From contig JAFZQU010000031.1 in assembly GCA_017620255.1 (NCBI GenBank), positions 99,212 through 163,211 of the forward strand: DNA of 64,000 nt, written 5' to 3'. The stretch's first letter is position 1, and every line of letters starts with the position of its first letter. Origin of the DNA: Lachnospiraceae bacterium (lineage in GTDB: Bacteria > Bacillota > Clostridia > Lachnospirales > Lachnospiraceae). Below, piece by piece: positions 16,943 to 25,983 of the stretch. The translations under genes and the position numbers were made by a program. Below the pieces are notes generated by a model, which saw only the letters and a program-made list of their open reading frames with translations, searched no databases and was not told where the DNA came from.

Positions 16943-18418
16943 CTAGTAAGTTGTCTTAAATTTCCTGACGGGTTCACACGTCAGATCAACGCCGAGGCGT
17001 TTGAATGTCTTGATATCCACCTCTGAAAGCATAACGGATGTATGTACCTGGCATCCGCGCAGCTTCGGAAGCTGTTCCATGGCAACTCTCGCATTATCAT
17101 CCGTCAGAGCCGCAAGGGAAAGCGCGATCAGTACTTCATCCGTATGCAGTCTGGGGTTCTTTCCGCCCAGATACCTGACTTTGAGTTCCTGGATGGGTTC
17201 GATCGCTGCCGGTGAGATCAGATGCGTGTCGTGATCCACATCTCCCAGATATTTTAAGGCGTTCAGCAGAAGTGCCGCCGAAGCACCGAGCAGATCGGTC
17301 GTTTTGGACGTAATGATGTGGTGATCAGACAGTTCGATCGCTGCCGTCGGTACACCGAGTTTTGCAGCGCGTTCATTTGCCGCGATCGTGACCGGTCTGT
17401 CGTCCGTCGTGATCTTCGCCTGTTTCATGATCAGCTCGATCTTGTAGGCTTCATTCTCCGTCGCCTCTTCGTTCATCACGCGGTTCATGGTCGTATAGTA
17501 TCTGCGGATGATCTCGGCTTTGGATGCTTCACAGCAGGCCTCATCGTCCACGATGCAGTTGCCGGCCATGTTGACGCCCATGTCCGTAGGTGATTTATAG
17601 ATGCATTCTCCGTAGATCTTTTCAAAGATCGCACTCAGCACCGGGAAGATCTCGATATCCCGGTTGTAGTTTACGGTCGTTTCGCCGTAAGCTTCCAGAT
17701 GGAACGGATCGATCATGTTGATATCGTTTAAGTCCGCGGTCGCCGCTTCATAAGCCAGATTGATCGGATGTTTTAACGGGATGTTCCAGATCGGGAAGGT
17801 CTCGAATTTCGCGTAGCCCGCCTTGATCCCCCTCTTATTGTCATGGTAAAGCTGGGACAGACAGGTTGCCATTTTTCCGCTTCCGGGTCCCGGTGCGGTG
17901 ATCACGACGAGAGGACGCTGCGTTTCAATATAGTCATTGCGTCCGAATCCGTCATCGCTGACGATCAGCGGGATATTGTTCGGATAGCCGTCGATGATGT
18001 AATGCAGATATACTTTTACGCCCTTCTTCTCCAGGCGTTTCTTGAAGAGATCTGCCGCTCCCTGGCCCATATAGTGTGTCAGCACCACACTGCCGACATA
18101 CAGTCCCCTGTCGGAAAACTCCTTCATAAGACGTCTGACATCCACGTCATAGGTGATCCCGAGATCGCCCCTGACTTTGTTCTTCTCGATGTCCGCCGCA
18201 TTGATGACGATCACGATCTCTGCCTGATCCTTCAGCTGCATCAGCATCTTCAGCTTTGCATCCGGTTCGAAGCCCGGCAATACTCTCGATGCATGAAAAT
18301 CATCAAAAAGCTTTCCGCCGAATTCCAGATACAGTTTGTCTCCGAATTTGGAAATGCGCTCCCGGATATGCTCCGATTGCATGACCAGATATTTCTCATT
18401 GTCAAACCCACGTCTCAT
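16943..18418 (-). CDS. DUF1846 domain-containing protein
   Basis: A 491-residue protein matching the DUF1846 family over its full length, with the start RRGFDNEKYLVMQSEHIRERI, a P-loop-like stretch ITAPGPGSGKMATCLSQLYHD, and the FETFPIWNIPLKHPINLAYEAATADL region. Structures from the family show two alpha/beta domains but the biochemical function is unknown. No membrane segment is visible. The nucleotidyltransferase gene follows 12 bases downstream, suggesting co-transcription. Confidence 0.88.
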   Translation of the reverse strand: MRRGFDNEKYLVMQSEHIRERISKFGDKLYLEFGGKLFDDFHASRVLPGFEPDAKLKMLMQLKDQAEIVIVINAADIEKNKVRGDLGITYDVDVRRLMKEFSDRGLYVGSVVLTHYMGQGAADLFKKRLEKKGVKVYLHYIIDGYPNNIPLIVSDDGFGRNDYIETQRPLVVITAPGPGSGKMATCLSQLYHDNKRGIKAGYAKFETFPIWNIPLKHPINLAYEAATADLNDINMIDPFHLEAYGETTVNYNRDIEIFPVLSAIFEKIYGECIYKSPTDMGVNMAGNCIVDDEACCEASKAEIIRRYYTTMNRVMNEEATENEAYKIELIMKQAKITTDDRPVTIAANERAAKLGVPTAAIELSDHHIITSKTTDLLGASAALLLNALKYLGDVDHDTHLISPAAIEPIQELKVRYLGGKNPRLHTDEVLIALSLAALTDDNARVAMEQLPKLRGCQVHTSVMLSEVDIKTFKRLGVDLTCEPVRKFKTTY

Positions 18419-18534
18419 GATGAATCCCCCTAAGCAGTGACATTCTTTTTTGTCCGGATAGATGAAACAAACTTCCTTTCCATTCTATCACTGTCAAAGC
18501 CCGTTTAAAAGATAAATTTATTCTATCCGGCAAC

Positions 18535-18568
18535 GAAAAAAGACCTCCCGGAAAACCGGAAGGTCTTT
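18535..18568 (-). terminator. Rho-independent terminator of the hydrogenase operon
   Basis: On the minus strand AAGACCTTCCGG and CCGGGAGGTCTT form a stem around a TTTT loop with one mismatch, followed by a T-run. It lies about 25 bases after the hydA stop. Confidence 0.85.
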
Positions 18569-18591
18569 CTCATTCTTTAGTGTCTCATGGA

Positions 18592-20343
18592 TCAATCCAG
18601 ACGATTGACCTCTCTCTTCACATAGCTGGTGTGCAGCAGGTGATGCGCTTTCTCGCTGCCCGGCTTGCCAAGATACTCATCGTAGAGTTTCTTGATCTCC
18701 GGTACTTCGTGAGATTTGCGGACCGGTGCATTCTTATCCAGATCATACAGGACTGCAGCTCTCTTTGCACGAACATCAACGGTGTTACGTACATAACCGG
18801 GAACCTGAGGCTGTCCGCCGCCGTTTACACAGCCGCCGGGGCAGCACATGATCTCGATGAACTGATAATCTGCTTCGCCTTTTCTGATCTTGTCGAGCAG
18901 GATCTTCGCATTGGAAAGTCCGCTTGCAACTGCTACTTTTACATCCATACCGGCTACCGGATAGCTTGCTTCCTTGATACCGGCAGTACCACGTACTTCC
19001 TGGAAGTCTAACGCTTTGAGCTCTTCGCCTGTAAGCGTTTCAACTGCGGTACGAAGGGCAGCTTCCATAACACCGCCGGTCGCGCCGAAGATCACGCCGG
19101 CACCACTGTGGTCGCCGAGCGGATGATCATAATCTTCATCCGGAAGATCGTTGAAGCGGATACCCGCCTTCTTGATCATTCTTGCCAGTTCTCTTGTGGT
19201 CAGGGCAATATCTACATCCGGAACACCGTTTGCATCCTGATCGTCACGGCCGATCTCAAACTTCTTGGCTGTGCAGGGCATGATGGAAACCATCACGATC
19301 TTTTCCTTATCAATACCCATCTTCTCCGCAAAGTAGGATTTGGTGATCGCACCAAACATCTGCTGCGGGGATTTGCAGGATGAAAGATGATCTAACAGAT
19401 CCGGATAATAGTGCTCACAATACTTAACCCATCCGGGTGAGCAGGATGTGATCATCGGCAGAACGCCGCCGCCTTTTACACGCTCCAGCAGCTCGTTTGC
19501 TTCTTCCATGATCGTTAAGTCAGCACTGAAGTTGGTATCAAATACCTTGTCAAAGCCAAGACGGCGCAGAGCTGCGATCATCTTGCCTTCGCCGTTCGTT
19601 CCGATCGGATTGCCGAACTCTTCGGCGATACCTGCTCTTACTGCAGGAGCTGTCTGTACGACAACGTACTTCTCGGGATCCGCAATGGCTGCGAATACTT
19701 CGTCCGTGGAATCCTTCTCGTATAAAGCACCTGTCGGGCAGGCTGAGATACACTGTCCGCAGCTTACGCAGCTTGTATCTGCAAGGTCAAAATCAAATAC
19801 CGAACCGATGTAGGTCTTGAATCCTCTCTCGTTCGCGCCGATCACGCCGATGCCCTGTGTCTTTTCACAAGCAGCTACGCAGCGGCGGCAGAGGATACAT
19901 TTGTTGTTGTCGCGCACCATATGTGCGGCAGAGGTGTCGAGTTCGTACTGCGGTCTCTCACCGTCATACTTGTTCTCGTCCTCGATCCCGTAATCCTTGC
20001 AGAGTTTCTGCAGTTCACAGCTCTCGCTGCGGATACAGGATAAGCATTTTTTCTCATGATTGGAAAGCAGCAGTTCCAGCGTCTTCTTTCTGGATGCAAC
20101 AACCTTCGGGGTGTTGGTAAATACTTCCATGCCTTCCGTGATCGGGTATACGCAGGCTGTAACCAGGCTTCTTGCGCCCTTTACTTCCACAACGCACATT
20201 CTGCATGCGCCGATCTCATTGATCTCTTTCAGAAAACACAATGTAGGGATCTCAATCTGTGCCAGTCTTGCGGCTTCCAAGATGGTAGAGCCTTCCGGAG
20301 CAGATACTTCTACATTGTTGATTTTTAAAGTAATGTCTCCCAT
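18592..20343 (-). CDS. hydA: NADH-linked [FeFe] hydrogenase catalytic subunit HydA
   Basis: The 583-residue protein has an N-terminal [2Fe-2S] domain (CRMC motif), a His-ligated cluster motif (HEKKCLSC...CELQKLC), two ferredoxin-type [4Fe-4S] sites (CILCRRCVAAC and CVSCGQCISAC), and the H-cluster domain with TSCSPGW, MPCTAKKFE and the EIMCCPGGC motif. It makes or oxidises H2. The last motif has Cys where EFMACPGGC or EVMACPGGC is usual, so one extra cysteine sits beside the cluster ligand. It is the final gene of the operon with HydB and HydC, which form the NADH- and probably ferredoxin-dependent trimer. Confidence 0.95.
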   Translation of the reverse strand: MGDITLKINNVEVSAPEGSTILEAARLAQIEIPTLCFLKEINEIGACRMCVVEVKGARSLVTACVYPITEGMEVFTNTPKVVASRKKTLELLLSNHEKKCLSCIRSESCELQKLCKDYGIEDENKYDGERPQYELDTSAAHMVRDNNKCILCRRCVAACEKTQGIGVIGANERGFKTYIGSVFDFDLADTSCVSCGQCISACPTGALYEKDSTDEVFAAIADPEKYVVVQTAPAVRAGIAEEFGNPIGTNGEGKMIAALRRLGFDKVFDTNFSADLTIMEEANELLERVKGGGVLPMITSCSPGWVKYCEHYYPDLLDHLSSCKSPQQMFGAITKSYFAEKMGIDKEKIVMVSIMPCTAKKFEIGRDDQDANGVPDVDIALTTRELARMIKKAGIRFNDLPDEDYDHPLGDHSGAGVIFGATGGVMEAALRTAVETLTGEELKALDFQEVRGTAGIKEASYPVAGMDVKVAVASGLSNAKILLDKIRKGEADYQFIEIMCCPGGCVNGGGQPQVPGYVRNTVDVRAKRAAVLYDLDKNAPVRKSHEVPEIKKLYDEYLGKPGSEKAHHLLHTSYVKREVNRLD

Positions 20344-20358
20344 TTCGATCTCCTCCTG

Positions 20359-22158
20359 TTATTTCTTGATAATGGCACCAAACTTACAGTTATCCATACA
20401 TGTTCCGCACTTCACGCACTTCTCTATATCGATCACATGCGGGTTGCGAACCTCGCCCTTGATCGCATTTGCAGGACAGTTCCTTGCGCAAAGCGTACAT
20501 CCCTTACACTTATCAGGATCGATATAGAAGTTGATCAGGGACTTACATACGCCTGCAGGACACTTCTTCTCTTTGATGTGTGCTTCGTACTCATCGCGGA
20601 AATACCTGAGTGTTGAAAGAACCGGGTTGGGAGCCGTCTGACCAAGTCCGCAGAGCGCGCTCTCTTTGATGTAGTAAGCCAAGTCTTCCAGTGTGGTAAG
20701 ATCTTCCATCGTGCCTTTACCTTCGGTGATCTTATCCAGGATCTCCAGCATTCTCTTTGTACCTACACGGCAGGGTGTACATTTACCGCAGGATTCATCA
20801 ACCGTAAACTGCAGGAAGAACTTCGCGATATCTACCATACAGTTGTCTTCGTCCATTACGATCAGTCCGCCGGAACCCATCATGGAACCGATGGCAAGCA
20901 GGTTATCGTAATCGATCTCAATATCAAAATGTTCAGCCGGGATACATCCGCCGGAAGGTCCGCCCGTCTGTGCAGCTTTGAACTTCTTGCCGCCCGGGAT
21001 GCCGCCGCCGATATCCTCGATAACGGTACGGAGTGTTGTTCCCATGGGGATCTCTACCAGACCGGTGTTGTTGATCTTACCGCCGAGTGCAAATACCTTC
21101 GTACCTTTGGACTTCTCCGTACCTACGGAAGAGAACCATTCGGGACCGTTTAAGATGATCTGCGGGATATTTGCCCATGTCTCAACGTTGTTCAGAATGG
21201 TCGGCTTGCCAAACAGACCTTTGACTGCCGGGAAAGGCGGACGGGGTCTGGGCTCACCGCGGTTACCTTCGATGGAGGTCATCAGCGCTGTTTCTTCACC
21301 GCAGACGAATGCGCCTGCACCCAGTCTCAGATCGATGTCAAAATCAAAGCCCGTGCCGAAAATGTCTTTGCCGAGCAGACCGTACTCTCTGGCCTGTCCG
21401 ATCGCGATACGCAGTCTTTCGATCGCGATGGGGTACTCAGCACGTACATAGATGTAACCCTGGTTGGATCCGATCGCATAACCCGCGATCGCCATTGCTT
21501 CCAATACTACATGCGGATCGCCTTCCAGAACGGATCTGTCCATGAATGCACCCGGGTCGCCTTCGTCGGCGTTACAGCATACATACTTCTGTACGTTGCC
21601 GCGGTTGCCCGATGCAAATCTCCATTTCAGGCCGGTCGGGAAACCTGCGCCGCCACGGCCTCTTAATCCGGAATCCAGGATCAGCTGGATCACTTCATCC
21701 GGAGTCATCTCTGTCAGAACCTTGCCGAGTGCTTCATAACCGCGTGTCGCGATATACTCGTCAATGTTCTCCGGATTGATCACGCCGCAGTTACGCAGTG
21801 CGATACGTGTCTGCTTCTTGTAGAAGTTCGTGTCATTCAACGATACCCTGCTTTCCTCGGGTTCGTTTTCATCATAGATCAGGCGCTCAACCGGACGGCC
21901 TTTCAGCAGATGCTCGGAAACGATCTCCGCAACATCTTCCGGCTTTACTTCCGAATAGAAGACCGCGTCCGGATATACGACCATGATGGGGCCCTTTGCG
22001 CAAAGCCCGTGGCAACCGGTTTTCACGATCGCGATCTCATCTTCCAGGCCGTTTTTCTTTAACTCTTGCTCAAGGTTCTGAAGGATCTCCTGACTTCCCG
22101 AAGAAGTACAGCCGGTTCCTCCGCACACCAATACGTGAGAACGATACATAATAGCCAA
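20359..22158 (-). CDS. hydB: hydrogenase diaphorase subunit HydB (NuoF-like)
   Basis: The 599-residue flavoprotein has an N-terminal thioredoxin-like [2Fe-2S] domain (about 1-100), the FMN/NADH-binding core with SGLRGRGGAGFPTGLKW, the cluster motif ESCGKCTPCRVG, and a C-terminal pair of [4Fe-4S] motifs (CKGCTLCARNC and CVKCGTCMDNC). It exchanges electrons between NAD(H) and the hydrogenase and is the candidate bifurcation site in such trimers. It lies 15 bases upstream of hydA and 8 bases downstream of a small [2Fe-2S] protein gene. Confidence 0.95.
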   Translation of the reverse strand: MAIMYRSHVLVCGGTGCTSSGSQEILQNLEQELKKNGLEDEIAIVKTGCHGLCAKGPIMVVYPDAVFYSEVKPEDVAEIVSEHLLKGRPVERLIYDENEPEESRVSLNDTNFYKKQTRIALRNCGVINPENIDEYIATRGYEALGKVLTEMTPDEVIQLILDSGLRGRGGAGFPTGLKWRFASGNRGNVQKYVCCNADEGDPGAFMDRSVLEGDPHVVLEAMAIAGYAIGSNQGYIYVRAEYPIAIERLRIAIGQAREYGLLGKDIFGTGFDFDIDLRLGAGAFVCGEETALMTSIEGNRGEPRPRPPFPAVKGLFGKPTILNNVETWANIPQIILNGPEWFSSVGTEKSKGTKVFALGGKINNTGLVEIPMGTTLRTVIEDIGGGIPGGKKFKAAQTGGPSGGCIPAEHFDIEIDYDNLLAIGSMMGSGGLIVMDEDNCMVDIAKFFLQFTVDESCGKCTPCRVGTKRMLEILDKITEGKGTMEDLTTLEDLAYYIKESALCGLGQTAPNPVLSTLRYFRDEYEAHIKEKKCPAGVCKSLINFYIDPDKCKGCTLCARNCPANAIKGEVRNPHVIDIEKCVKCGTCMDNCKFGAIIKK

Positions 22159-22166
22159 ACCTCCAA

Positions 22167-22538
22167 TTATAATTTGATTTTATTCAGTGTGTAATCTTCA
22201 ACTACGGTTCCGCCAAGTACATGTTTTTCCAATACTTCAACAGCCTTGTCTGCGGTCATCTTAACGTATGTGACTTTCTCCTCGCCGGGCTTGTAAACCT
22301 CAACGATCGGCTCATACTGGCACAGTCCGATGCATCCGGTCTGTGTAACAGCCACATCTGTCAGCTTCCGGTCATTGACCTGTTTTACCAGCTCGTTCAG
22401 AACCGGTCTTGCTCCGCTTGCGATCCCGCAGGTGGCCATACCTACAACGACACGTGTACCGTCCTCATTTTCAGAGCGGAATCCGACCTGTCCCTGCATC
22501 TTTTCGCGGATTGCTTTTAATTCTTCCAGTGATTTCAT
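22167..22538 (-). CDS. thioredoxin-like [2Fe-2S] ferredoxin, hydrogenase accessory
   Basis: A 123-residue protein with the cysteine pattern ATCGIASGARP and TGCIGLC of clostridial thioredoxin-like ferredoxins that accompany HydABC. It probably carries electrons or tunes the complex; a direct role is not proven. Its ATG overlaps the end of the upstream ATP-binding protein gene by four bases, so the two are coupled. Confidence 0.88.
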   Translation of the reverse strand: MKSLEELKAIREKMQGQVGFRSENEDGTRVVVGMATCGIASGARPVLNELVKQVNDRKLTDVAVTQTGCIGLCQYEPIVEVYKPGEEKVTYVKMTADKAVEVLEKHVLGGTVVEDYTLNKIKL

Positions 22539-23080
22539 TGTTCAACCTCCAATTGATTCTCTGATAAATACTCTCTCAAAAAAGCTGTCACATCAGCGTT
22601 CTGAAAAGATACATTCCCGAGGATTTCCCTGATCTCCCTTGTATCCAGCGTGAATTCCTTCTGATCTACGCGGTAGGTATATACAAAGTCCAGATCTTCA
22701 TTCATCGTGACCAGTGAAAAAATGGTACTGTTGATATCCCCAAGCGGCATGCAGTCGATATGGTCTGTGTGAAATGTCGCAAACACCTGTGTTCCCTTGT
22801 TCACCTCGGATGTGATCCGGAAACTTCCGCCGCTCGCTTCGGCTGCCTGCTTTAAAAACGGCACACCGAGCCCGATCTTTCTGGTAGTCCTTGATGTAAA
22901 GAACGGGTCGATCACACGTTCCAGCTGTTCCGCGTCCATTCCGCATCCGTCATCGTTGATCGATAACGTCATCGTTTTATCCTGCCGCATCCTGGACACT
23001 TCGATCTCCACAAGCTTGGCGCCTGCTTTGATGGAATTCTGTGCGATATCCAAAACATTCAGAGAAATTTCAGGTAACAT
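22535..23080 (-). CDS. histidine-kinase-like ATP-binding protein, hydrogenase operon
   Basis: The 181-residue protein is an isolated GHKL ATPase: N box DIAQNSIKAGA, G1 box INDDGCGMD, FFTS, and G2 box GLGVPFLKQ. It lacks a dimerisation/phosphoacceptor domain, so it is not a complete sensor kinase. Its own start shares the last base of the hydC stop (TAATG). Genes of this type sit in many clostridial hydrogenase operons; the partner it acts on is unknown. The C-terminal 60 residues are not part of the ATPase fold and have no clear match. Confidence 0.85.
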   Translation of the reverse strand: MLPEISLNVLDIAQNSIKAGAKLVEIEVSRMRQDKTMTLSINDDGCGMDAEQLERVIDPFFTSRTTRKIGLGVPFLKQAAEASGGSFRITSEVNKGTQVFATFHTDHIDCMPLGDINSTIFSLVTMNEDLDFVYTYRVDQKEFTLDTREIREILGNVSFQNADVTAFLREYLSENQLEVEQ

Positions 23081-23571
23081 TATTTGTACTTATCCAAAAT
23101 GCCCTTTACTTGATCAGGGGTTACCTTGCCGTATACGTCATCATTCACGAGCATGACCGGAGCAAGGCCGCAAGCACCGACACATCTGCAGGTATCCAAG
23201 GAGAACTTTCCGTCGGATGTGCATTCGCCGTCAGCGATGCCGAGCTGTTTTTCGATCTCTTCGAATACAAGACCGGAGCCTTTTACATAGCAGGCTGTTC
23301 CGAGACAAACCGAAACGGTGTTTTCACCCTTCGGATTTAAATTGAACTGCGCATAGAATGTTGCGACGCCATAGACTTTCTCAACAGGTATGCCCAGTTC
23401 ATCAGAAATGATTTTTTGCACTTCATAAGGCAGATAGCCATAAATGTCCTGTGCCGCCTGCATGATCGGCATCAGACATCCGGACGTATCACGTAAATCG
23501 TTGATCACCTTGAGAAGCTGCTGCTTTTGTTCTTCTGTTCCCTTGAAGGGAATGCCTCCACTGTTTTTCAC
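23080..23571 (-). CDS. hydC: hydrogenase subunit HydC (NuoE-like)
   Basis: A 163-residue thioredoxin-like [2Fe-2S] protein with the NuoE pattern: CLGTACYVKGS followed by DTCRCVGACGLAP. It forms the small electron-entry subunit with HydB. It is the first gene of the operon hydC, ATPase, [2Fe-2S], hydB, hydA. GGAGG lies just before its ATG. A TATAAT element is present upstream on the same strand. Confidence 0.94.
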   Translation of the reverse strand: MKNSGGIPFKGTEEQKQQLLKVINDLRDTSGCLMPIMQAAQDIYGYLPYEVQKIISDELGIPVEKVYGVATFYAQFNLNPKGENTVSVCLGTACYVKGSGLVFEEIEKQLGIADGECTSDGKFSLDTCRCVGACGLAPVMLVNDDVYGKVTPDQVKGILDKYK

Positions 23572-23608
23572 GCTTTACCTCCAACGCATTTCTAAAAAAC
23601 TAACAATC

Positions 23609-23629
23609 ATTATAGACATATGCTATAAT
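23609..23629. promoter_or_regulatory. back-to-back -10 elements between the hydrogenase and sensor-like operons
   Basis: A minus-strand TATAAT (23609-23614) serves hydC. A plus-strand extended -10, TGCTATAAT (23621-23629), serves the divergent DRTGG operon. They are 9 bases apart, so binding at one should interfere with the other. No strong -35 was seen for either, which would fit an activated promoter. Confidence 0.55.
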
Positions 23630-23719
23630 AATAGTCGTAGTGTTTTGATTTTATCACTAATTACGCGCTATGACAAGGTATTTACATCTGAATTCCACTT
23701 ACTTTTGGGAGGTGCGGAA

Positions 23720-24082
23720 ATGAAACTCGGAGATATCAAGGATTTACTCCACGCTTCTGTTCTGACAAACTGTTGCGATCTGGACATGGATGTGGATTCG
23801 GCGTTCTGCTCCGATATGATGAGCAACGTGCTTGCTTACGCCAACGATAAGTCCATCCTGATCACCGGTCTTTACAACGCGCAGGTGCTCCGCACGGCGG
23901 ATATGATGGGGATGGCCTGCGTTGTTTTCATCGGGCGCAGGGACCCGGATCCGGAGATCATCGAGCTGGCCAACGAATTGGAGATCTGTGTGATGCTGAC
24001 ACGCTCTTCCATGTTCACAACCTGCGGTCTGCTTTTCTATAACGGATTGAACGGAGGTGTCCCCAGTGAGCTGCAACGATAG
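23720..24082 (+). CDS. DRTGG-domain protein 1
   Basis: A 120-residue single-domain protein related to the DRTGG domain (as found between CBS and phosphotransacetylase domains). It begins MKLGDIKDLLHASVLTN and has the SDMMSNVLAYANDKSILITG segment. The ATG was chosen because GGGAGG lies 9 bases upstream, although the frame is open further. Its role is unknown; the fold is thought to bind small ligands. It overlaps the following ATPase gene by 17 bases and opens an operon divergent from the hydrogenase genes. Confidence 0.8.
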   Translation: MKLGDIKDLLHASVLTNCCDLDMDVDSAFCSDMMSNVLAYANDKSILITGLYNAQVLRTADMMGMACVVFIGRRDPDPEIIELANELEICVMLTRSSMFTTCGLLFYNGLNGGVPSELQR

Positions 24083-24497
24083 TTTACATTTCCAGTATGT
24101 TGTATCCAAAGACGACTTTACGCATGCAGGATCCGCCAGTTCAGACGTTAAGAACAAGCTGAAGAAAATGAACGTGGATGCCTCGGCTGTCCGCAAAGTA
24201 TCGATCGCCATGTATGAAGGCGAGATCAATATGATCATCCACGCATACGGCGGGACCATTGACGTGGATATTTACGAGGACCGCATTGTGATGTGCCTCA
24301 AAGATACCGGCCCCGGAATCGCGAACATCGAAGAAGCCATGCAGGAAGGTTTCTCGACTGCACCCGCAGACGTGATCAACCTGGGATTCGGAGCCGGCAT
24401 GGGATTGCCGAATATGCGCGCAAATTCAGACGAGTTCAACATTGAATCCGAGGTGGGAGTCGGAACGACCGTTACCATGACGATCTACTTCACATAG
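24066..24497 (+). CDS. anti-sigma-factor-like ATP-binding protein (RsbW/SpoIIAB type)
   Basis: A 143-residue GHKL ATPase of the serine-kinase anti-sigma type. The N box is YEGEINMIIHAYGG, the G1 box KDTGPGI, and the G2 box GAGMGLPNM. A GTG start at 24066 is preferred over the upstream GTG at 24057 because GGAGG (24053-24057) lies 8 bases before it. In the family such proteins hold sigma factors or phosphorylate anti-anti-sigma proteins; here the partner is not encoded nearby. The gene overlaps DRTGG protein 1, and a 181-base gap with a structured element follows it. Confidence 0.82.
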   Translation: MSCNDSLHFQYVVSKDDFTHAGSASSDVKNKLKKMNVDASAVRKVSIAMYEGEINMIIHAYGGTIDVDIYEDRIVMCLKDTGPGIANIEEAMQEGFSTAPADVINLGFGAGMGLPNMRANSDEFNIESEVGVGTTVTMTIYFT

Positions 24498-24530
24498 AAC
24501 CGCTTAACCAGACACTGATGGAAGTGTGCT

Positions 24531-24651
24531 GCAGAAAGTAACATGGCGAAGCCATGTGAATTTGGGCAAACAGCCGGGCGGGAATACTAGTATTCCCCGC
24601 CGGCTATGTGCCCAAATCACGCATGTGTCTCTGACACATGGTGCTTTCCGC
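24531..24651 (+). promoter_or_regulatory. candidate structured RNA element: four-way junction before the hydrogenase-like gene
   Basis: The only large gap in this operon folds into four helices. P1 pairs 24531-24538 with 24644-24651 (7 of 8 pairs). P2 is ACATGGC-GAA-GCCATGT (24541-24557). P3 pairs 24560-24568 with 24609-24617 (9 pairs) and carries an inner stem, 24573-24577 with 24600-24604 and 24580-24586 with 24591-24597. P4 is CATGTGTC-TCT-GACACATG (24622-24640). An alternative 7-pair helix, CCATGTG (24552-24558) with CACATGG (24635-24641), would break P2 and P4, so two exclusive states are possible. The ATG of the next gene is 28 bases on. I do not recognise a known riboswitch class. A palindromic mobile repeat is the main alternative. 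Confidence 0.6.
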
Positions 24652-24678
24652 ATCCGCATAGATCCCGGGAGAGACCAA

Positions 24679-25983
24679 ATGGCCGAAAATCAAAAATTCT
24701 TCCATTCCGTATACCTGGACAAGGATAAATGCCGTGGCTGCATTACCTGTATCAAGACCTGCCCGACACAGGCGATCCGTGTGCGGAACGGAAAAGCCCA
24801 TATCATTAAGGAGTTCTGTATCGACTGCGGGGAATGTATCCGGCATTGTCCGCATTATGCCAAGCAGGCAAGTTTTGACCACATGGATGCGCTTGAGGGC
24901 TTCAAATATAAGGTGGCCCTTCCGGCGCCTTCTCTGTACGGACAGTTCAATCATCTGGATGACGTGAACATTATTCTCACAGCGCTGACCATGATCGGGT
25001 TTGACGATGTGTTTGAGGTGGGTGCCGCTGCGGAACTCGTATCCGACGCGACCAGAAAATATCTCGCAAGCCATGCGGAACCGCAGATCCTGATCAGCAC
25101 AGCCTGTCCCACGGTCACCAGACTGATCAGGATCCGTTTCCCGGAACTGCTCGACAATCTCCTGCCTCTGAAACCGCCGGTTGAAGTTGCCGCGGAACTC
25201 GCAAGAAAAAGAGCCGTCGCGCAGACGGGACTGAAGCCGGAAGAGATCGGGATCGCATTCATATCCCCCTGCCCTTCAAAGGTGACAGCCGTGCAGGATC
25301 CTCTCGGTATCCCGCACAGCAGTATAGATGTCGTCCTGGCTACCAGAGAGATCTATCCTCTGATGCTGTCCGCCATGAAAGAAGCCAGAGTCAATCCGAT
25401 CGAACACTGTCTTTCCGGCAAGATCGGTGTCGGCTGGGGACTGAGCGGCGGAGAAGCTGCCGGCATTCTCTTGGACAACTATATCGCCGCCGACGGGATT
25501 GAAAATGTGGTGCGTGTTCTGGAAGATCTCGAAGACGAAAAATTCCAGATGGATATCCGGTTTGTGGAACTGAATGCCTGCCCGGGCGGCTGCGTCGGTG
25601 GTGTTCTGAATGTGGAAAACCCGTTTGCTGCCAGTTCCAAAATGAAACATCTGAAGAAATATCTGCCGGTCGCACTGTCTCATCCGGAGGATTTCCCGTT
25701 CAAGACGGATATGGAACTGACGGAAGAGATCGCGTACGAACCCGTATATATGCTTGGTGCCAGCATGCTGGAAAGCATCAACAACATGGTGCGTCTGGAA
25801 AAACTCATGCGTATCCTTCCGGGCCTCGACTGCGGCGGATGCGGCGCACCGACCTGCAAAGCACTCGTTGAAGATCACATCCGCGGAAAAGGCGATATCC
25901 ACAGTTGTACCGAACTGCTGCGGCGCTATTATGTATCCGGGGAAGATCCTTTTGAAGTACTGGAGGAAGAGAACAACTTATGA
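24679..25983 (+). CDS. [FeFe]-hydrogenase-like iron-sulfur protein, probably sensory or regulatory
   Basis: The 434-residue protein has two N-terminal ferredoxin motifs (CRGCITCIKTCP at 18-29 and CIDCGECIRHCP at 47-58), a hydrogenase large-subunit C-terminal domain in which the usual TSCxPGW, MPCxxK and ACPGGC motifs appear as STACPTV, SPCPSKV and NACPGGC, and a C-terminal [4Fe-4S] motif (LDCGGCGAPTC). All four H-cluster cysteine positions are retained, but the surrounding residues differ from catalytic enzymes and there is no PAS domain. Clostridial relatives next to HydABC are thought to sense redox or H2. The ATG at 24679 follows GGGAGAG. The gene overlaps DRTGG protein 2 by four bases. 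Confidence 0.82.
   Translation: MAENQKFFHSVYLDKDKCRGCITCIKTCPTQAIRVRNGKAHIIKEFCIDCGECIRHCPHYAKQASFDHMDALEGFKYKVALPAPSLYGQFNHLDDVNIILTALTMIGFDDVFEVGAAAELVSDATRKYLASHAEPQILISTACPTVTRLIRIRFPELLDNLLPLKPPVEVAAELARKRAVAQTGLKPEEIGIAFISPCPSKVTAVQDPLGIPHSSIDVVLATREIYPLMLSAMKEARVNPIEHCLSGKIGVGWGLSGGEAAGILLDNYIAADGIENVVRVLEDLEDEKFQMDIRFVELNACPGGCVGGVLNVENPFAASSKMKHLKKYLPVALSHPEDFPFKTDMELTEEIAYEPVYMLGASMLESINNMVRLEKLMRILPGLDCGGCGAPTCKALVEDHIRGKGDIHSCTELLRRYYVSGEDPFEVLEEENNL

Noticed and set aside
24526..24678. Upstream extension of the hydrogenase-like gene from a GTG
   Set aside because: It would translate through the four-way-junction element; the ATG at 24679 has a ribosome site and fits the ferredoxin start.
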